37,958 bases of DNA from Candidatus Hydrothermota bacterium (GTDB lineage Bacteria > Hydrothermota > Hydrothermia > B15-G9 > DRBW01), in NCBI GenBank assembly GCA_021158525.1, contig JAGGUL010000028.1:1-37958 (forward strand), written 5' to 3'. A program made the translations under genes and the position numbers. The notes under the pieces were generated by a model. It made no database searches. It was not told where the DNA came from and was given only the letters and a program-made list of their open reading frames with translations. Shown piece by piece: positions 1 to 8,211 of this stretch (the stretch's first letter is position 1; each line of letters starts with the position of its first letter).

Positions 1-25
1 CCTCCGTAAGTGTGTATTTCTGCAT
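1..25 (-). CDS. 5' end of a CDS running off the left edge (MQKYTLTE...), possibly a transposase
   Basis: ATG at 25..23 on the minus strand preceded by a strong SD (AGGAGGA); open frame to the window edge. Transposase identity is inferred only from the adjacent repeated ends. Confidence 0.4.
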
Positions 26-72
26 TCTTATTTCCTCCTACTGATCTTTTGAGCAGGAGGATTATACCACAG

Positions 73-120
73 ATGTGACATTCTAAAATGGTAATTAAAT
101 GTGACATCTCAAAATAGTAA
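73..120. repeat. Two direct 22-nt imperfect repeats (73-94 and 99-120), IS terminal-repeat-like
   Basis: ATGTGACATTCTAAAATGGTAA and ATGTGACATCTCAAAATAGTAA, 18/22 identical, spaced 26 nt. Confidence 0.6.
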
Positions 121-141
121 CCACAAAGAAATTCCCGCAAG

Positions 142-187
142 TTGACAACCATATTTGTCGGCGATATACTATAACGATAATCGTTAT
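142..187 (+). promoter_or_regulatory. Sigma70-type promoter with 17-bp palindromic operator at the predicted TSS
   Basis: TTGACA (142-147), 17-nt spacer, TATACT (165-170), directly followed by ATAACGAT-A-ATCGTTAT (171-187). Confidence 0.75.
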
Positions 188-243
188 TCTTACAAAGTTG
201 AAATGAGTTCAATTTTAGGTCTTTTACCAGAAAGGGGAGTGTC

Positions 244-945
244 ATGGACAAAAGAGCTCTGCACAAAATAAGTTATGGGATGTACATTGTAACCTCCATA
301 GACGGGGACAGGATGAACGGCCAGGTAGCCAACACTGTGTTCCAGGTCACGGCCGAACCTCCCACCATCGCGGTGAGCATAAACAAGAACAACCTCACTC
401 ACGAATTTATCGAAAAGAGCGGGGTTTTCGCCGTGTCCGTCCTCTCGGAAGAGGCCGATATGAAGCTTATCGGCCAATTCGGGTTCAGATCAGGCAGGGA
501 AACAGATAAATTCAAGGACATAGAATTCAGAAAGGGGAAGACGGGCTGTCCCATAGTTCTGACTTCAGCCCTTGCTTTTCTGGAGGCTGAGGTCCAGGCA
601 AGGTTCGACGCTGTAACTCACACTCTCTTCCTGGCTAAACTGATAGATGCAGCCATTCTGAGGGAGGAGAACCCCATGACCTATTCCTATTATCACGCTG
701 TCAAAAAAGGCAAGGTGCCCAAAACCGCGCCGACTTACATCGGCGAGGAAAAGGAGCCTGTCTCCAAAAAGGAGAGTAAAAATATGGAGAAATGGATCTG
801 CGCCATATGCGGTTATGTTTACGACCCGGCGGTGGGGGATCCCGATTCGGGAATAGCTCCCGGCACGACCTTTGAAGAACTGCCCGACGACTGGGTCTGT
901 CCGGTCTGCGGGGCCACCAAGGATCAATTCGAAAGGAGTGAGTAA
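244..945 (+). CDS. hrb: Flavin reductase domain fused to C-terminal rubredoxin (high-molecular-weight rubredoxin, Hrb type)
   Basis: N-terminal FMN-binding flavin-reductase-like sequence; C-terminal rubredoxin with [48 protein letters not shown]. Confidence 0.9.
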   Translation: MDKRALHKISYGMYIVTSIDGDRMNGQVANTVFQVTAEPPTIAVSINKNNLTHEFIEKSGVFAVSVLSEEADMKLIGQFGFRSGRETDKFKDIEFRKGKTGCPIVLTSALAFLEAEVQARFDAVTHTLFLAKLIDAAILREENPMTYSYYHAVKKGKVPKTAPTYIGEEKEPVSKKESKNMEKWICAICGYVYDPAVGDPDSGIAPGTTFEELPDDWVCPVCGATKDQFERSE

Positions 946-946
946 A

Positions 947-2131
947 ATGACTGTTAGAGAAATAAAAAAAGGAATCCTTTCTGTAGGAGCCATCGATTGG
1001 GACAGGCGGCTTTTCGACGAGCTGATCCCTTTGCCCGATGGAACCAGCTACAACGCTTACATCGTTATGGGCAGCGAGAAGACCGCCCTGATAGACACCG
1101 TCGATCCCGCCAAGGAGCACGAGCTCCTTCGCAACCTCGAGGAAGCGGGCATCGAGAGGATAGACTACGTGATCGCCAACCACGCGGAGCAGGACCACTC
1201 GGGCTCCATACCGACAATCCTCGATAAATACACCGGGGCCAAAGTGGTCACAAACGCCAAATGCAAGGCCTTTCTGATGGACCTCCTTCACATTCCCGAG
1301 GACAAATTCATCGTGATCGAGGATGGCGAGAGCCTCTCCCTCGGCGACAGGACCCTGGAATTCTACATGACTCCATGGGTTCACTGGCCCGAGACGATGG
1401 TAACTTACCTCCGGGAGGACAAAATACTATTTACCTGTGACTTCTTCGGATCCCATTTTGCCTCCAGTGAGCTCTATGCCAACGAGGACGCGAGGGTCCT
1501 CGAGGACGCAAAGAGGTACTATGCCGAGATAATGATGCCCTTCCGCACAAACATCAAGAAAAACATAGAAAAAATCGAGAAGCTCGACATAGAGATCATC
1601 GCTCCGAGTCACGGAACCGTCTACAGGCGGCCATCTTTCATAATCGATGCCTACAAGGACTGGATCTCCGATAAGGTGGAGAACAAGGTCCTCGTCCCCT
1701 ACGTGTCAATGCACGGGAGCACCAGGGAGATGGTGGAATACTTCGTGAGCGCCCTGATGAAACGGGGAATGAAAGTCAAGCAGTGCAATGCCATCGATGC
1801 CGACATAGGAAAGTTCGCCATGGAACTGGTCGATGCGGCCACGGTGGTGCTCGCCACACCCACCGTTCTCGCGGGACCTCACCCGGCCATCGTCTATGCC
1901 GCTTCCCTCGCCGCAGCCCTCAGGCCAAAGACCAAGTTCCTCTCGATCATCGGATCTTACGGGTGGGGCGGAAGAACAGTAGATATCCTCAAGGGCATCC
2001 TCACACCCATAAAGGCAGAACTGATCGAACCCGTGTTGATCAAAGGCCTGCCGAAGGAAGAGGAACTCAAGAAGCTCGACGAGCTCGCCGACAGGATACT
2101 GGAGAAACACAGGGAAACAGGCATCGCCTGA
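947..2131 (+). CDS. fprA: A-type flavoprotein / flavodiiron protein (FprA)
   Basis: HxExDH diiron motif (NHAEQDHSG), C-terminal flavodoxin domain (VPYVSMHGSTREM). ATG at 947 with upstream SD AAAGGAG; the ORF-track start at 872 overlaps hrb. Confidence 0.92.
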   Translation: MTVREIKKGILSVGAIDWDRRLFDELIPLPDGTSYNAYIVMGSEKTALIDTVDPAKEHELLRNLEEAGIERIDYVIANHAEQDHSGSIPTILDKYTGAKVVTNAKCKAFLMDLLHIPEDKFIVIEDGESLSLGDRTLEFYMTPWVHWPETMVTYLREDKILFTCDFFGSHFASSELYANEDARVLEDAKRYYAEIMMPFRTNIKKNIEKIEKLDIEIIAPSHGTVYRRPSFIIDAYKDWISDKVENKVLVPYVSMHGSTREMVEYFVSALMKRGMKVKQCNAIDADIGKFAMELVDAATVVLATPTVLAGPHPAIVYAASLAAALRPKTKFLSIIGSYGWGGRTVDILKGILTPIKAELIEPVLIKGLPKEEELKKLDELADRILEKHRETGIA

Positions 2132-2134
2132 GAG

Positions 2135-2350
2135 ATGGACAAAAAAGCGCTGAAGAGGGTCACAAGGTCGTTCAACCTTTATCGGGCCCCGGAGTGCCGT
2201 GCGAGGGTGAGGATTCGACCTGACGGAAAACTATCGGTTAGTTTCAGCGATACCGGGGCCCATCTTCACTGCTGTTTCAACGAACATTTTGAGGATTATA
2301 GATATCGCCTCTTAGACCTCCCAGCGCTGAATTCAGGATCGCCGGCGTGA
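2135..2350 (+). CDS. Small hypothetical protein within the oxygen-defence cluster
   Basis: 71-aa ORF starting 3 nt after the fprA stop; no recognised family. Confidence 0.45.
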   Translation: MDKKALKRVTRSFNLYRAPECRARVRIRPDGKLSVSFSDTGAHLHCCFNEHFEDYRYRLLDLPALNSGSPA

Positions 2351-2408
2351 AAATACGTACCTTAAACCAGCACAGCATCATAGAACAGGTGATAAAGGAG
2401 GTGTTGAA

Positions 2409-3050
2409 ATGGAGGGAAGGATTCCATTGCTCGGGGAGAAGTTCCCTGAGATAGAAGTACAGACCACACACGGCAAGATGAAGCTGCCCCATGCCTTCAA
2501 GGACAAATGGTTCATACTGTTCAGCCATCCCGCTGACTTCACGCCCGTGTGCACCACAGAGTTCGTGGCTTTTCAGAAGAGATACGACGAGTTCAAGAAG
2601 CTGAATACCGAGCTCATAGGACTCAGCATCGATCAGGTCTTCTCCCACATCAAGTGGGTAGAGTGGATAAAGGACAATCTGAACATCGAGATAAAGTTCC
2701 CCGTCATCGCCGACGACACGGGAAGGGTCTCGGGCATTCTCGGGCTCATTCATCCCGGGAAGGGAACCAACACCGTCAGGGCCGTGTTCATAGTGGACCC
2801 ACAAGCCACCATCAGAGCCATACTGTATTATCCTCAGGAGCTCGGAAGGAACATGGACGAGATCCTCAGGATGGTGAAAGGCCTTCAGATCTCCGATAAA
2901 GAGGGCGTAGCCATCCCTGCTAACTGGCCAAACAACGAGCTCATCGGAGATGAGGTGATAATACCTCCCGCCACCGATGAGGAAACTGCGAAGGAGAGAA
3001 TGAAGCAGTATACCTGCTTCGATTGGTGGCTCTGCCACAAGAAACTGTAG
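2409..3050 (+). CDS. Peroxiredoxin, 1-Cys / Prx6-like (AhpC/TSA family)
   Basis: [15 protein letters not shown] active-site motif; SD AAAGGAGGTG. Confidence 0.93.
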   Translation: MEGRIPLLGEKFPEIEVQTTHGKMKLPHAFKDKWFILFSHPADFTPVCTTEFVAFQKRYDEFKKLNTELIGLSIDQVFSHIKWVEWIKDNLNIEIKFPVIADDTGRVSGILGLIHPGKGTNTVRAVFIVDPQATIRAILYYPQELGRNMDEILRMVKGLQISDKEGVAIPANWPNNELIGDEVIIPPATDEETAKERMKQYTCFDWWLCHKKL

Positions 3051-3056
3051 GGTTTA

Positions 3057-3094
3057 TCAGAGGGGGGCGACCCTAAAGGGTCGCCCCCCTCTGA
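3057..3094. repeat. Perfect GC-rich inverted repeat, 18-bp arms
   Basis: TCAGAGGGGGGCGACCCT-AA-AGGGTCGCCCCCCTCTGA between co-directional genes; no T tract follows. Confidence 0.85.
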
Positions 3095-3113
3095 AATCAA
3101 AAGGAGGAGAGAC

Positions 3114-3509
3114 ATGAAGGGTTTGAATGAACTCTTTCAGACCGGTGACTGGAAACAGGAAAAACACTCGCCCGTCATCGAAGCCCCCGAGAAAGTCAAA
3201 AAGGGAGAGCCGGTGAAAATAACGGTGAGCGTCGGCAAGGAAATCCCCCATCCCAATACGACGTCTCACCACATCAGCTGGATCGAGGTTTACTTTCTCC
3301 CCGACGGGGAAAAGTTTCCCCACGAGATAGGGAGATTTGAGTTCACTGCCCACGGGGCCTCCGCTCAGGGTCCCAACACGAGCACGGTCTATACCGTACC
3401 CGAGGTCACCGTCACCTTTAGGACGGAAAAATCAGGCACGATCCTTGCCGCATCTTACTGCAATATTCACGGGCTCTGGGAAAACTCGAAGGAGCTCAAG
3501 ATCGAGTGA
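3114..3509 (+). CDS. Superoxide reductase (neelaredoxin / class II desulfoferrodoxin-like)
   Basis: Iron-ligand motifs EKHSP, HPNTTSHHISWIEVYF and YCNIHGLW. Confidence 0.93.
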   Translation: MKGLNELFQTGDWKQEKHSPVIEAPEKVKKGEPVKITVSVGKEIPHPNTTSHHISWIEVYFLPDGEKFPHEIGRFEFTAHGASAQGPNTSTVYTVPEVTVTFRTEKSGTILAASYCNIHGLWENSKELKIE

Positions 3510-3557
3510 CCCCTCCCCATGAAACAGGTGGGGGTGGTTTTTAAGGAGATGACAGAT

Positions 3558-4061
3558 ATGAAGAAAATGACGGAAAAATCCCTCAATGAGGCCTTTGCCG
3601 GAGAATCCATGGCTCACATGAAGTACCTGGTCTTCAGTGAGGTCGCCGAAAGGGAAGGCTTCAAAAATGTGACAAGGCTCCTCAGGGCCATAGCATATGC
3701 GGAGCAGGTCCATGCCTCAAACCACGCGAGAAACCTCGGCCTGATCGGGAAGACTGCCGACAACCTCATGACCTGCATAGAGGGCGAGACCTTCGAGGTG
3801 GAGGAGATGTATCCGGCCTACGATGCCATCGCCGGGCTTCAGGGTGAGAGCGGGGCAAAACGATCGTTTTACTACGCCCTGGAGGCGGAGAAGATCCACG
3901 CTGAACTTTACAAGAAGGCGAGGGAAGAAGTGCTCGGGGGAAAGGACATGGACATTCCCGAAGTATACATATGCCCTGTTTGCGGTTTTACTCACGTGGG
4001 CAAGCCACCCGAGAAATGCCCCGTATGCGGCCTGGGAAGCGAAAAATTCAAAAAATTCTGA
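3558..4061 (+). CDS. Rubrerythrin
   Basis: N-terminal diiron domain (LNEAFAGESMAHMKYLVF) and C-terminal rubredoxin-like YICPVCGFTHVGKPPEKCPVCG. The start at 3558 fits SD AAGGAG better than the ORF-track start at 3519. Confidence 0.93.
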   Translation: MKKMTEKSLNEAFAGESMAHMKYLVFSEVAEREGFKNVTRLLRAIAYAEQVHASNHARNLGLIGKTADNLMTCIEGETFEVEEMYPAYDAIAGLQGESGAKRSFYYALEAEKIHAELYKKAREEVLGGKDMDIPEVYICPVCGFTHVGKPPEKCPVCGLGSEKFKKF

Positions 4062-4257
4062 GGATATAGCTCGCACTGTCGACGTCAAAGTGCTGGTCCA
4101 CGAAACCGCGAAAAAGCAAGAGAAGCCCTGAAGAAGCCAGAGGAAACTACAAAAAGCAGCATTCAATAAGGGAAAAACCACGAAGGCACCAACCTGCAAG
4201 AAAAGGGAAACCATCTATCCCTTGGCAGAAAGTTATTATCGTCCATCTGCGGATTGA

Positions 4258-5754
4258 TTACTTCGCCCGCGCTCCGATTTCGCTGGTTTCTTCGAAGATA
4301 ATCTCAAAGGGCACGGGCTTTCTGTAATATCTATCCCATATCTCGCCGCTCAGGGTTCCATATTCCCTGTCAAACTCCTCCATGCCACGGACGTACTCAT
4401 CGTCCTGGAGAGCCTTCTCAGCACTCTCATCGATCGGTTTTGGCGAATGTTTCCTCAAAAATTCCCTGAATTCCAGGTGGTGGTCCCTTATCAGGCAGGG
4501 TGCGAGCCAGTTGTTCACCTCATCGGCGGGCTTATCGTAGCCGTAATTCCTCTGCCACCTCCTTATTTCGGCGAAGAAGGGCTGATCCCAGATGTCATTT
4601 ATCGTTCCACCCTTCTCATATATCTCGTTCAAGTTCACGGGAGAGTAAGGAACAAAGACGCAGGGCGTGACATCTCCGTTCCAGTTCACGTAAAGGTAGC
4701 CTCCTCCCCTCCCGGCCGCGATACAGCCGAGCACGGCGGGGCCGTGGTTCCAGAAATCCGAGATGAAGACGCCCTTCTCGAGGATCATCTCCCATGTCTT
4801 TCTCCACAGGTAGAGCCTCTCCTCAGCGTTAAGCATGTAATCGAGAGTGTAGGCTCTGCCTATCGGCATGTATTGAAAGATCCACCCGTAAGTAGCCCTC
4901 ATCTCGTCGAAATAGAAATCGGCGAATTCACTCGAAGTGATCTCATGTAGATTCTGTCTGGTCGCCGTGACCGAGATCCCAAAGGGAACACCGGCATCCC
5001 TCAGGTTACGCATGGCTTCTATTATTCTGGCATATACACCCTTGCCCCTCCTTTCGTTGGTGGTCTCCTCGAATCCCTCGACGGAGATGGCGGGGGTTAC
5101 GTTTCCCAGGTCGGCGAGCCTCTCGGCCATTTTTTCATCGATCAAGGTGCCGTTCGTATATACCATGAAATAGGAACCACGGTGCTTCTGGGCCATCTCC
5201 AGGATGCCCTTGCCCTCAGATCGATATATGAAAGGCTCTCCGCCGCTTATCACCACGAACCTTGAACCCCACCGGTTTTCCATTTCTGTGACAAGCCAAT
5301 CGAAGACGTCCCACCTCAGCTTCTCCCTCGAGGGACCCGATCCAGCATAACACCCCTTGCAGTTCAGGTTGCAGGCCTTGCCCGGAGAAATCACCAGGAA
5401 ACCAGGGAGGTCAGCTCCATATCTCTCCCTGAACTCCTCCCGAGCTTTCCTCACCCTGGGGTTCGGAAGGAGTGTCTCGAAGAGAAAGAGAAACAGGGCT
5501 CTCCTCACGCTCGCAGGAGTTCGGGAATCTATCAGCGACCTGTTCAGTGACTTTATGAGGGCTCTTCCCAGAACAAACCGGTCACGCACGCACCCGGGGG
5601 GCTGAGAGGGACGTAGATAGGCTACGTTCTCCTCTTTGTCAAATCGTCTCTCGATGGCTTTCAATATGAGAGGGTTCAGGAGGTCGTTCTTCACGGCAGA
5701 GGCAAGCAGGCTCGCCAGAAGGTTTTTCCCCTTATTCGATGTTAAAATAGCCAT
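4258..5754 (-). CDS. Radical SAM protein with an extended C-terminal region
   Basis: CNLNCKGCYAG radical SAM motif and SGGEP; start at 5754 with SD AAGGGGG. Confidence 0.85.
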   Translation of the reverse strand: MAILTSNKGKNLLASLLASAVKNDLLNPLILKAIERRFDKEENVAYLRPSQPPGCVRDRFVLGRALIKSLNRSLIDSRTPASVRRALFLFLFETLLPNPRVRKAREEFRERYGADLPGFLVISPGKACNLNCKGCYAGSGPSREKLRWDVFDWLVTEMENRWGSRFVVISGGEPFIYRSEGKGILEMAQKHRGSYFMVYTNGTLIDEKMAERLADLGNVTPAISVEGFEETTNERRGKGVYARIIEAMRNLRDAGVPFGISVTATRQNLHEITSSEFADFYFDEMRATYGWIFQYMPIGRAYTLDYMLNAEERLYLWRKTWEMILEKGVFISDFWNHGPAVLGCIAAGRGGGYLYVNWNGDVTPCVFVPYSPVNLNEIYEKGGTINDIWDQPFFAEIRRWQRNYGYDKPADEVNNWLAPCLIRDHHLEFREFLRKHSPKPIDESAEKALQDDEYVRGMEEFDREYGTLSGEIWDRYYRKPVPFEIIFEETSEIGARAK

Positions 5755-5777
5755 TTCAACCCCCTTGCTTGCGATAA

Positions 5778-5839
5778 AAAATAAAGCAGTCCCGTTCATG
5801 CAGTCAAGCATTGACATGGAGGAGATGGCAGGTTATCTA
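5778..5839. promoter_or_regulatory. Back-to-back divergent promoters
   Basis: Minus: TTGACT (rc 5802-5807), 18 nt, TATTTT (rc 5778-5783). Plus: TTGACA (5811-5816), 17 nt, TATCTA (5834-5839). The -35 boxes are 3 bp apart. Confidence 0.5.
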
Positions 5840-5873
5840 TTACTTCGATGGAAAAGAACTGGGGGATAGGATC

Positions 5874-6557
5874 ATGAAGCCGGTCGGGAAGGTTCTGCTC
5901 CTTTTTCTATTTGCCATCGCTATGGCCTACCTTGAGGCCTCTGTGGTGATCTATCTCAGGGAAATCCTGTATGGGGGCGGCAGAGTGCCCCTTTTTCCCC
6001 TCCGCCCGTTCAAGGGGCAGCTTCTCTGGATAGAAATGGGACGAGAGGCAGCAACCCTCCTGATGCTCGTCACGCTCGGCCTTATTTCTTTCCGGACACT
6101 AAAGGGCCGGGCGGCTGCCTTTTTCTTCACTTTCGGCCTCTGGGACATCTTATACTATGCGTGGCTTAAGGTCCTTATAGGCTGGCCTCTTTCCTGGGGT
6201 GAATACGACATTCTCTTTCTCCTGCCCGTCCCCTGGATAGCTCCTTTTATTGCGCCGATGCTCATAGCTTTTCTTTTCTCAGCGGCCTCGCTCTACGTCA
6301 TGTTGCACGATCCGCCAATAAGGACGCGATATCTGCTCCTATCCCTGGCGGGAGGAGCTCTGTCCTTCATAAGTTTCGTCTATATCGGGATCACTCAAGG
6401 AAGCAGAGGAAAGGTCCCATTAGAACCGAAAGGCTTCCCCTGGGCTATCTACACGGCAGGGTTCCTGTTGATGGCCCTGGGATTTTATCTCGCCCTTGCG
6501 AAAAAATCACCTGGCAAAGTACCTGACAAAAGTGGCGATCCAGAGAAAGGGGATTAA
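5874..6557 (+). CDS. Integral membrane protein, conserved hypothetical
   Basis: Multiple hydrophobic segments; ATG at 5874 with SD-like GGGGGATAGG. The longer ORF-track start at 5811 lies in the -35 element. Confidence 0.65.
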   Translation: MKPVGKVLLLFLFAIAMAYLEASVVIYLREILYGGGRVPLFPLRPFKGQLLWIEMGREAATLLMLVTLGLISFRTLKGRAAAFFFTFGLWDILYYAWLKVLIGWPLSWGEYDILFLLPVPWIAPFIAPMLIAFLFSAASLYVMLHDPPIRTRYLLLSLAGGALSFISFVYIGITQGSRGKVPLEPKGFPWAIYTAGFLLMALGFYLALAKKSPGKVPDKSGDPEKGD

Positions 6558-7094
6558 AAAGTAAGAGCTGTATTCGGCGAACACAGGTGTCCTATCCGGC
6601 AGTTTGATCGCTTTCTCGAAGAAAACCCCCATCAGGATCGTGAGGATGAGAATAGGTCCTCCCCTGAAAACGAGGTAATAGATGGAACTGTTGAGGTTCC
6701 AGTGAGAAGGCTTCAGGAGGGAGATCGCGATAACGGATAGAATCACTCCCGTGATCGATGAGAGAACGAGTCCCTCTATCCTTTTTCTCCCCATCAATCC
6801 GAAACCGATCTCGGCCCCCAATCCCAGGGAAAGAACGGCTCCGAACTCGCACGGGAAAAAGCCGTCGCCGATAGACTTGTAGACAACAGCGATGAGAGAT
6901 GCGACCAGATAGAAGGGAAAACGAAATCCCAGATTTCGTATGAAGAATAACAACAAGAGGCCCGTGGTTGAAAGGACGACAGATCTCGCATGAAATCTGA
7001 TCATTCCGACGAAGAGCTCGGTGAACCCCCACAGAGTTGCGGCCAGCAAAAACAGCACAAATCTGTTTCTTCTCCCGCCGTGGCTTCTCTCCAT
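6507..7094 (-). CDS. Integral membrane protein, hypothetical
   Basis: Several TM-like segments. ATG at 7094 preferred to the TTG at 7103; convergent 51-bp overlap with the upstream-listed gene. Confidence 0.6.
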   Translation of the reverse strand: MERSHGGRRNRFVLFLLAATLWGFTELFVGMIRFHARSVVLSTTGLLLLFFIRNLGFRFPFYLVASLIAVVYKSIGDGFFPCEFGAVLSLGLGAEIGFGLMGRKRIEGLVLSSITGVILSVIAISLLKPSHWNLNSSIYYLVFRGGPILILTILMGVFFEKAIKLPDRTPVFAEYSSYFLIPFLWIATFVRYFAR

Positions 7095-7103
7095 ATCGTC
7101 CAA

Positions 7104-7133
7104 AGTATAGCACCGACCTCCCTTCTATGTCAA
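7104..7133 (-). promoter_or_regulatory. Promoter placing the TSS next to the ATG at 7094
   Basis: TTGACA (rc 7128-7133), 18 nt, TATACT (rc 7104-7109), 9 nt, ATG. Confidence 0.55.
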
Positions 7134-7297
7134 ACGACACATGTCCTGCTTTTTCCCGTGTCTGAACCCCTTTATCGACTCTTCACGAGATGACAAAAGC
7201 TTTGATGCTCCTTTTGCCGATCGTCTCGGTGGAATCTCGAGCTAAAGCGGTCGCCCGAAAGAGGAGGTAGACTCCCTTCCCGACAGCAGGACTCCCC

Positions 7298-7326
7298 TTG
7301 ACATGGACCTCTCTTTGAGTTAAATT
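7298..7326 (+). promoter_or_regulatory. Promoter of tRNA-Glu
   Basis: TTGACA (7298-7303), 17 nt, TAAATT (7321-7326), 13 nt before the tRNA. Confidence 0.7.
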
Positions 7327-7339
7327 AATAGCCGCTTCT

Positions 7340-7411
7340 GGCCCCATCGTCTAATGGCTAGGACACCGCTCTTTCAAGGCGGCGGCGGGGGTTCGAATCC
7401 CCCTGGGGCCA
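7340..7411 (+). tRNA. tRNA-Glu (anticodon TTC)
   Basis: Acceptor GGCCCCA/TGGGGCC, anticodon stem-loop CCGCT-CTTTCAA-GGCGG, T-arm GGGGGTTCGAATCCCCC; no encoded CCA. Confidence 0.95.
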
Positions 7412-7458
7412 CTTGAGTTGGATGGGGGAAAGCCCTTCAAACACGAGGAGGGGTTTTC

Positions 7459-8127
7459 ATGAAAGATCCATATCGGTCCGCCGCTTCCAGAGACCCTCGG
7501 CGCCTCATAAGAGAGAAGGGGATTTATGGCCTCAAAAACCACGAGCTGCTCTCCCTGATCCTGGGAAAAAGCCGAAAGGAAGACATCACGGAGCTGTCCC
7601 AGAGGATAGTCGAACACCATCGATGTCTCGCCGTCCTCGACAACGCCGATCTGGAAGAGATCATGGACGTCTTCGGCCTCTCGGAGACAAATGCCATAAA
7701 AATCCTCGCCGTTTTCGAACTCGGCAGGAGGTTTTATTCAAGGGATAAATGGGTCTTCATACGCTCTCCCGGTGAGGCCTATGAGTACCTGAAGAACATG
7801 AGCTTTCTCAAAAAGGAACACCTGAGAGGCCTCTACCTCGATGCCCGGAACAAGTTGATACGGGACGAAATCATCGCCATCGGTACCCTGACATCGAGCC
7901 TCATACATCCCCGGGAGGTTTTCAGGCCCGCTGTGGAGGTAGGAGCCGTCGGAATCATCCTGGCCCATAACCATCCCTCGGGAGATCCCTCGCCCTCGAA
8001 AGAAGACATCGAAGCAACTCAGAACCTGGTCAAAGCAAGCAAGATAATGAACATAGACCTGCTTGATCACATCATAGTGGGCAACGGGGGCTATTCGAGC
8101 CTGAAGGAGAAAGGCATCGTCAAATAA
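7459..8127 (+). CDS. radC: RadC family JAB-domain protein
   Basis: HNHPSGDPSPSKEDI motif, GIIL and LLDHIIVG; SD GAGGAGGGG. Confidence 0.93.
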   Translation: MKDPYRSAASRDPRRLIREKGIYGLKNHELLSLILGKSRKEDITELSQRIVEHHRCLAVLDNADLEEIMDVFGLSETNAIKILAVFELGRRFYSRDKWVFIRSPGEAYEYLKNMSFLKKEHLRGLYLDARNKLIRDEIIAIGTLTSSLIHPREVFRPAVEVGAVGIILAHNHPSGDPSPSKEDIEATQNLVKASKIMNIDLLDHIIVGNGGYSSLKEKGIVK

Positions 8128-8136
8128 AAGGGGGGG

Positions 8137-8202
8137 TTTACAGGTCGTCCTCCCGCCACTACAATTGGACTCATATCAGACATGTTATGAGTCCAATTGT
8201 AG
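8137..8202 (+). promoter_or_regulatory. Promoter with a long dyad covering -10 and the TSS
   Basis: TTTACA (8137-8142), 17 nt, TACAAT (8160-8165); perfect 17-bp inverted repeat CTACAATTGGACTCATA (8159-8175) / TATGAGTCCAATTGTAG (8186-8202). Confidence 0.75.
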
Positions 8203-8211
8203 GGAGGAGCG

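Noticed and set aside
2277-3038. 253-aa antisense ORF opposite the peroxiredoxin (and similar antisense ORFs at 701-1384, 9428-10249, 10435-11430, 21181-22110)
   Set aside because: Each lies opposite a well-supported conserved gene; these are codon-bias mirror frames.
4062-4257. Spacer with CCACGAAA/ACCACGAAGGCACC-like sequence and poor coding character
   Set aside because: No clear repeat unit, hairpin or ORF could be defined; may be decayed sequence but nothing supportable.
7190-7270. 26-codon plus ORF and a 55-codon minus frame (…VYLLFRATALARDSTETIGKRSIKAFVIS*) upstream of tRNA-Glu
   Set aside because: The region carries the strong tRNA promoter; the minus frame would have to start within the tRNA. 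Too short to support without homology.
7340-8127. tRNA-Glu plus radC as a possible integrative-element boundary
   Set aside because: No integrase, no repeated tRNA 3' end, and radC looks like an ordinary full-length housekeeping copy.
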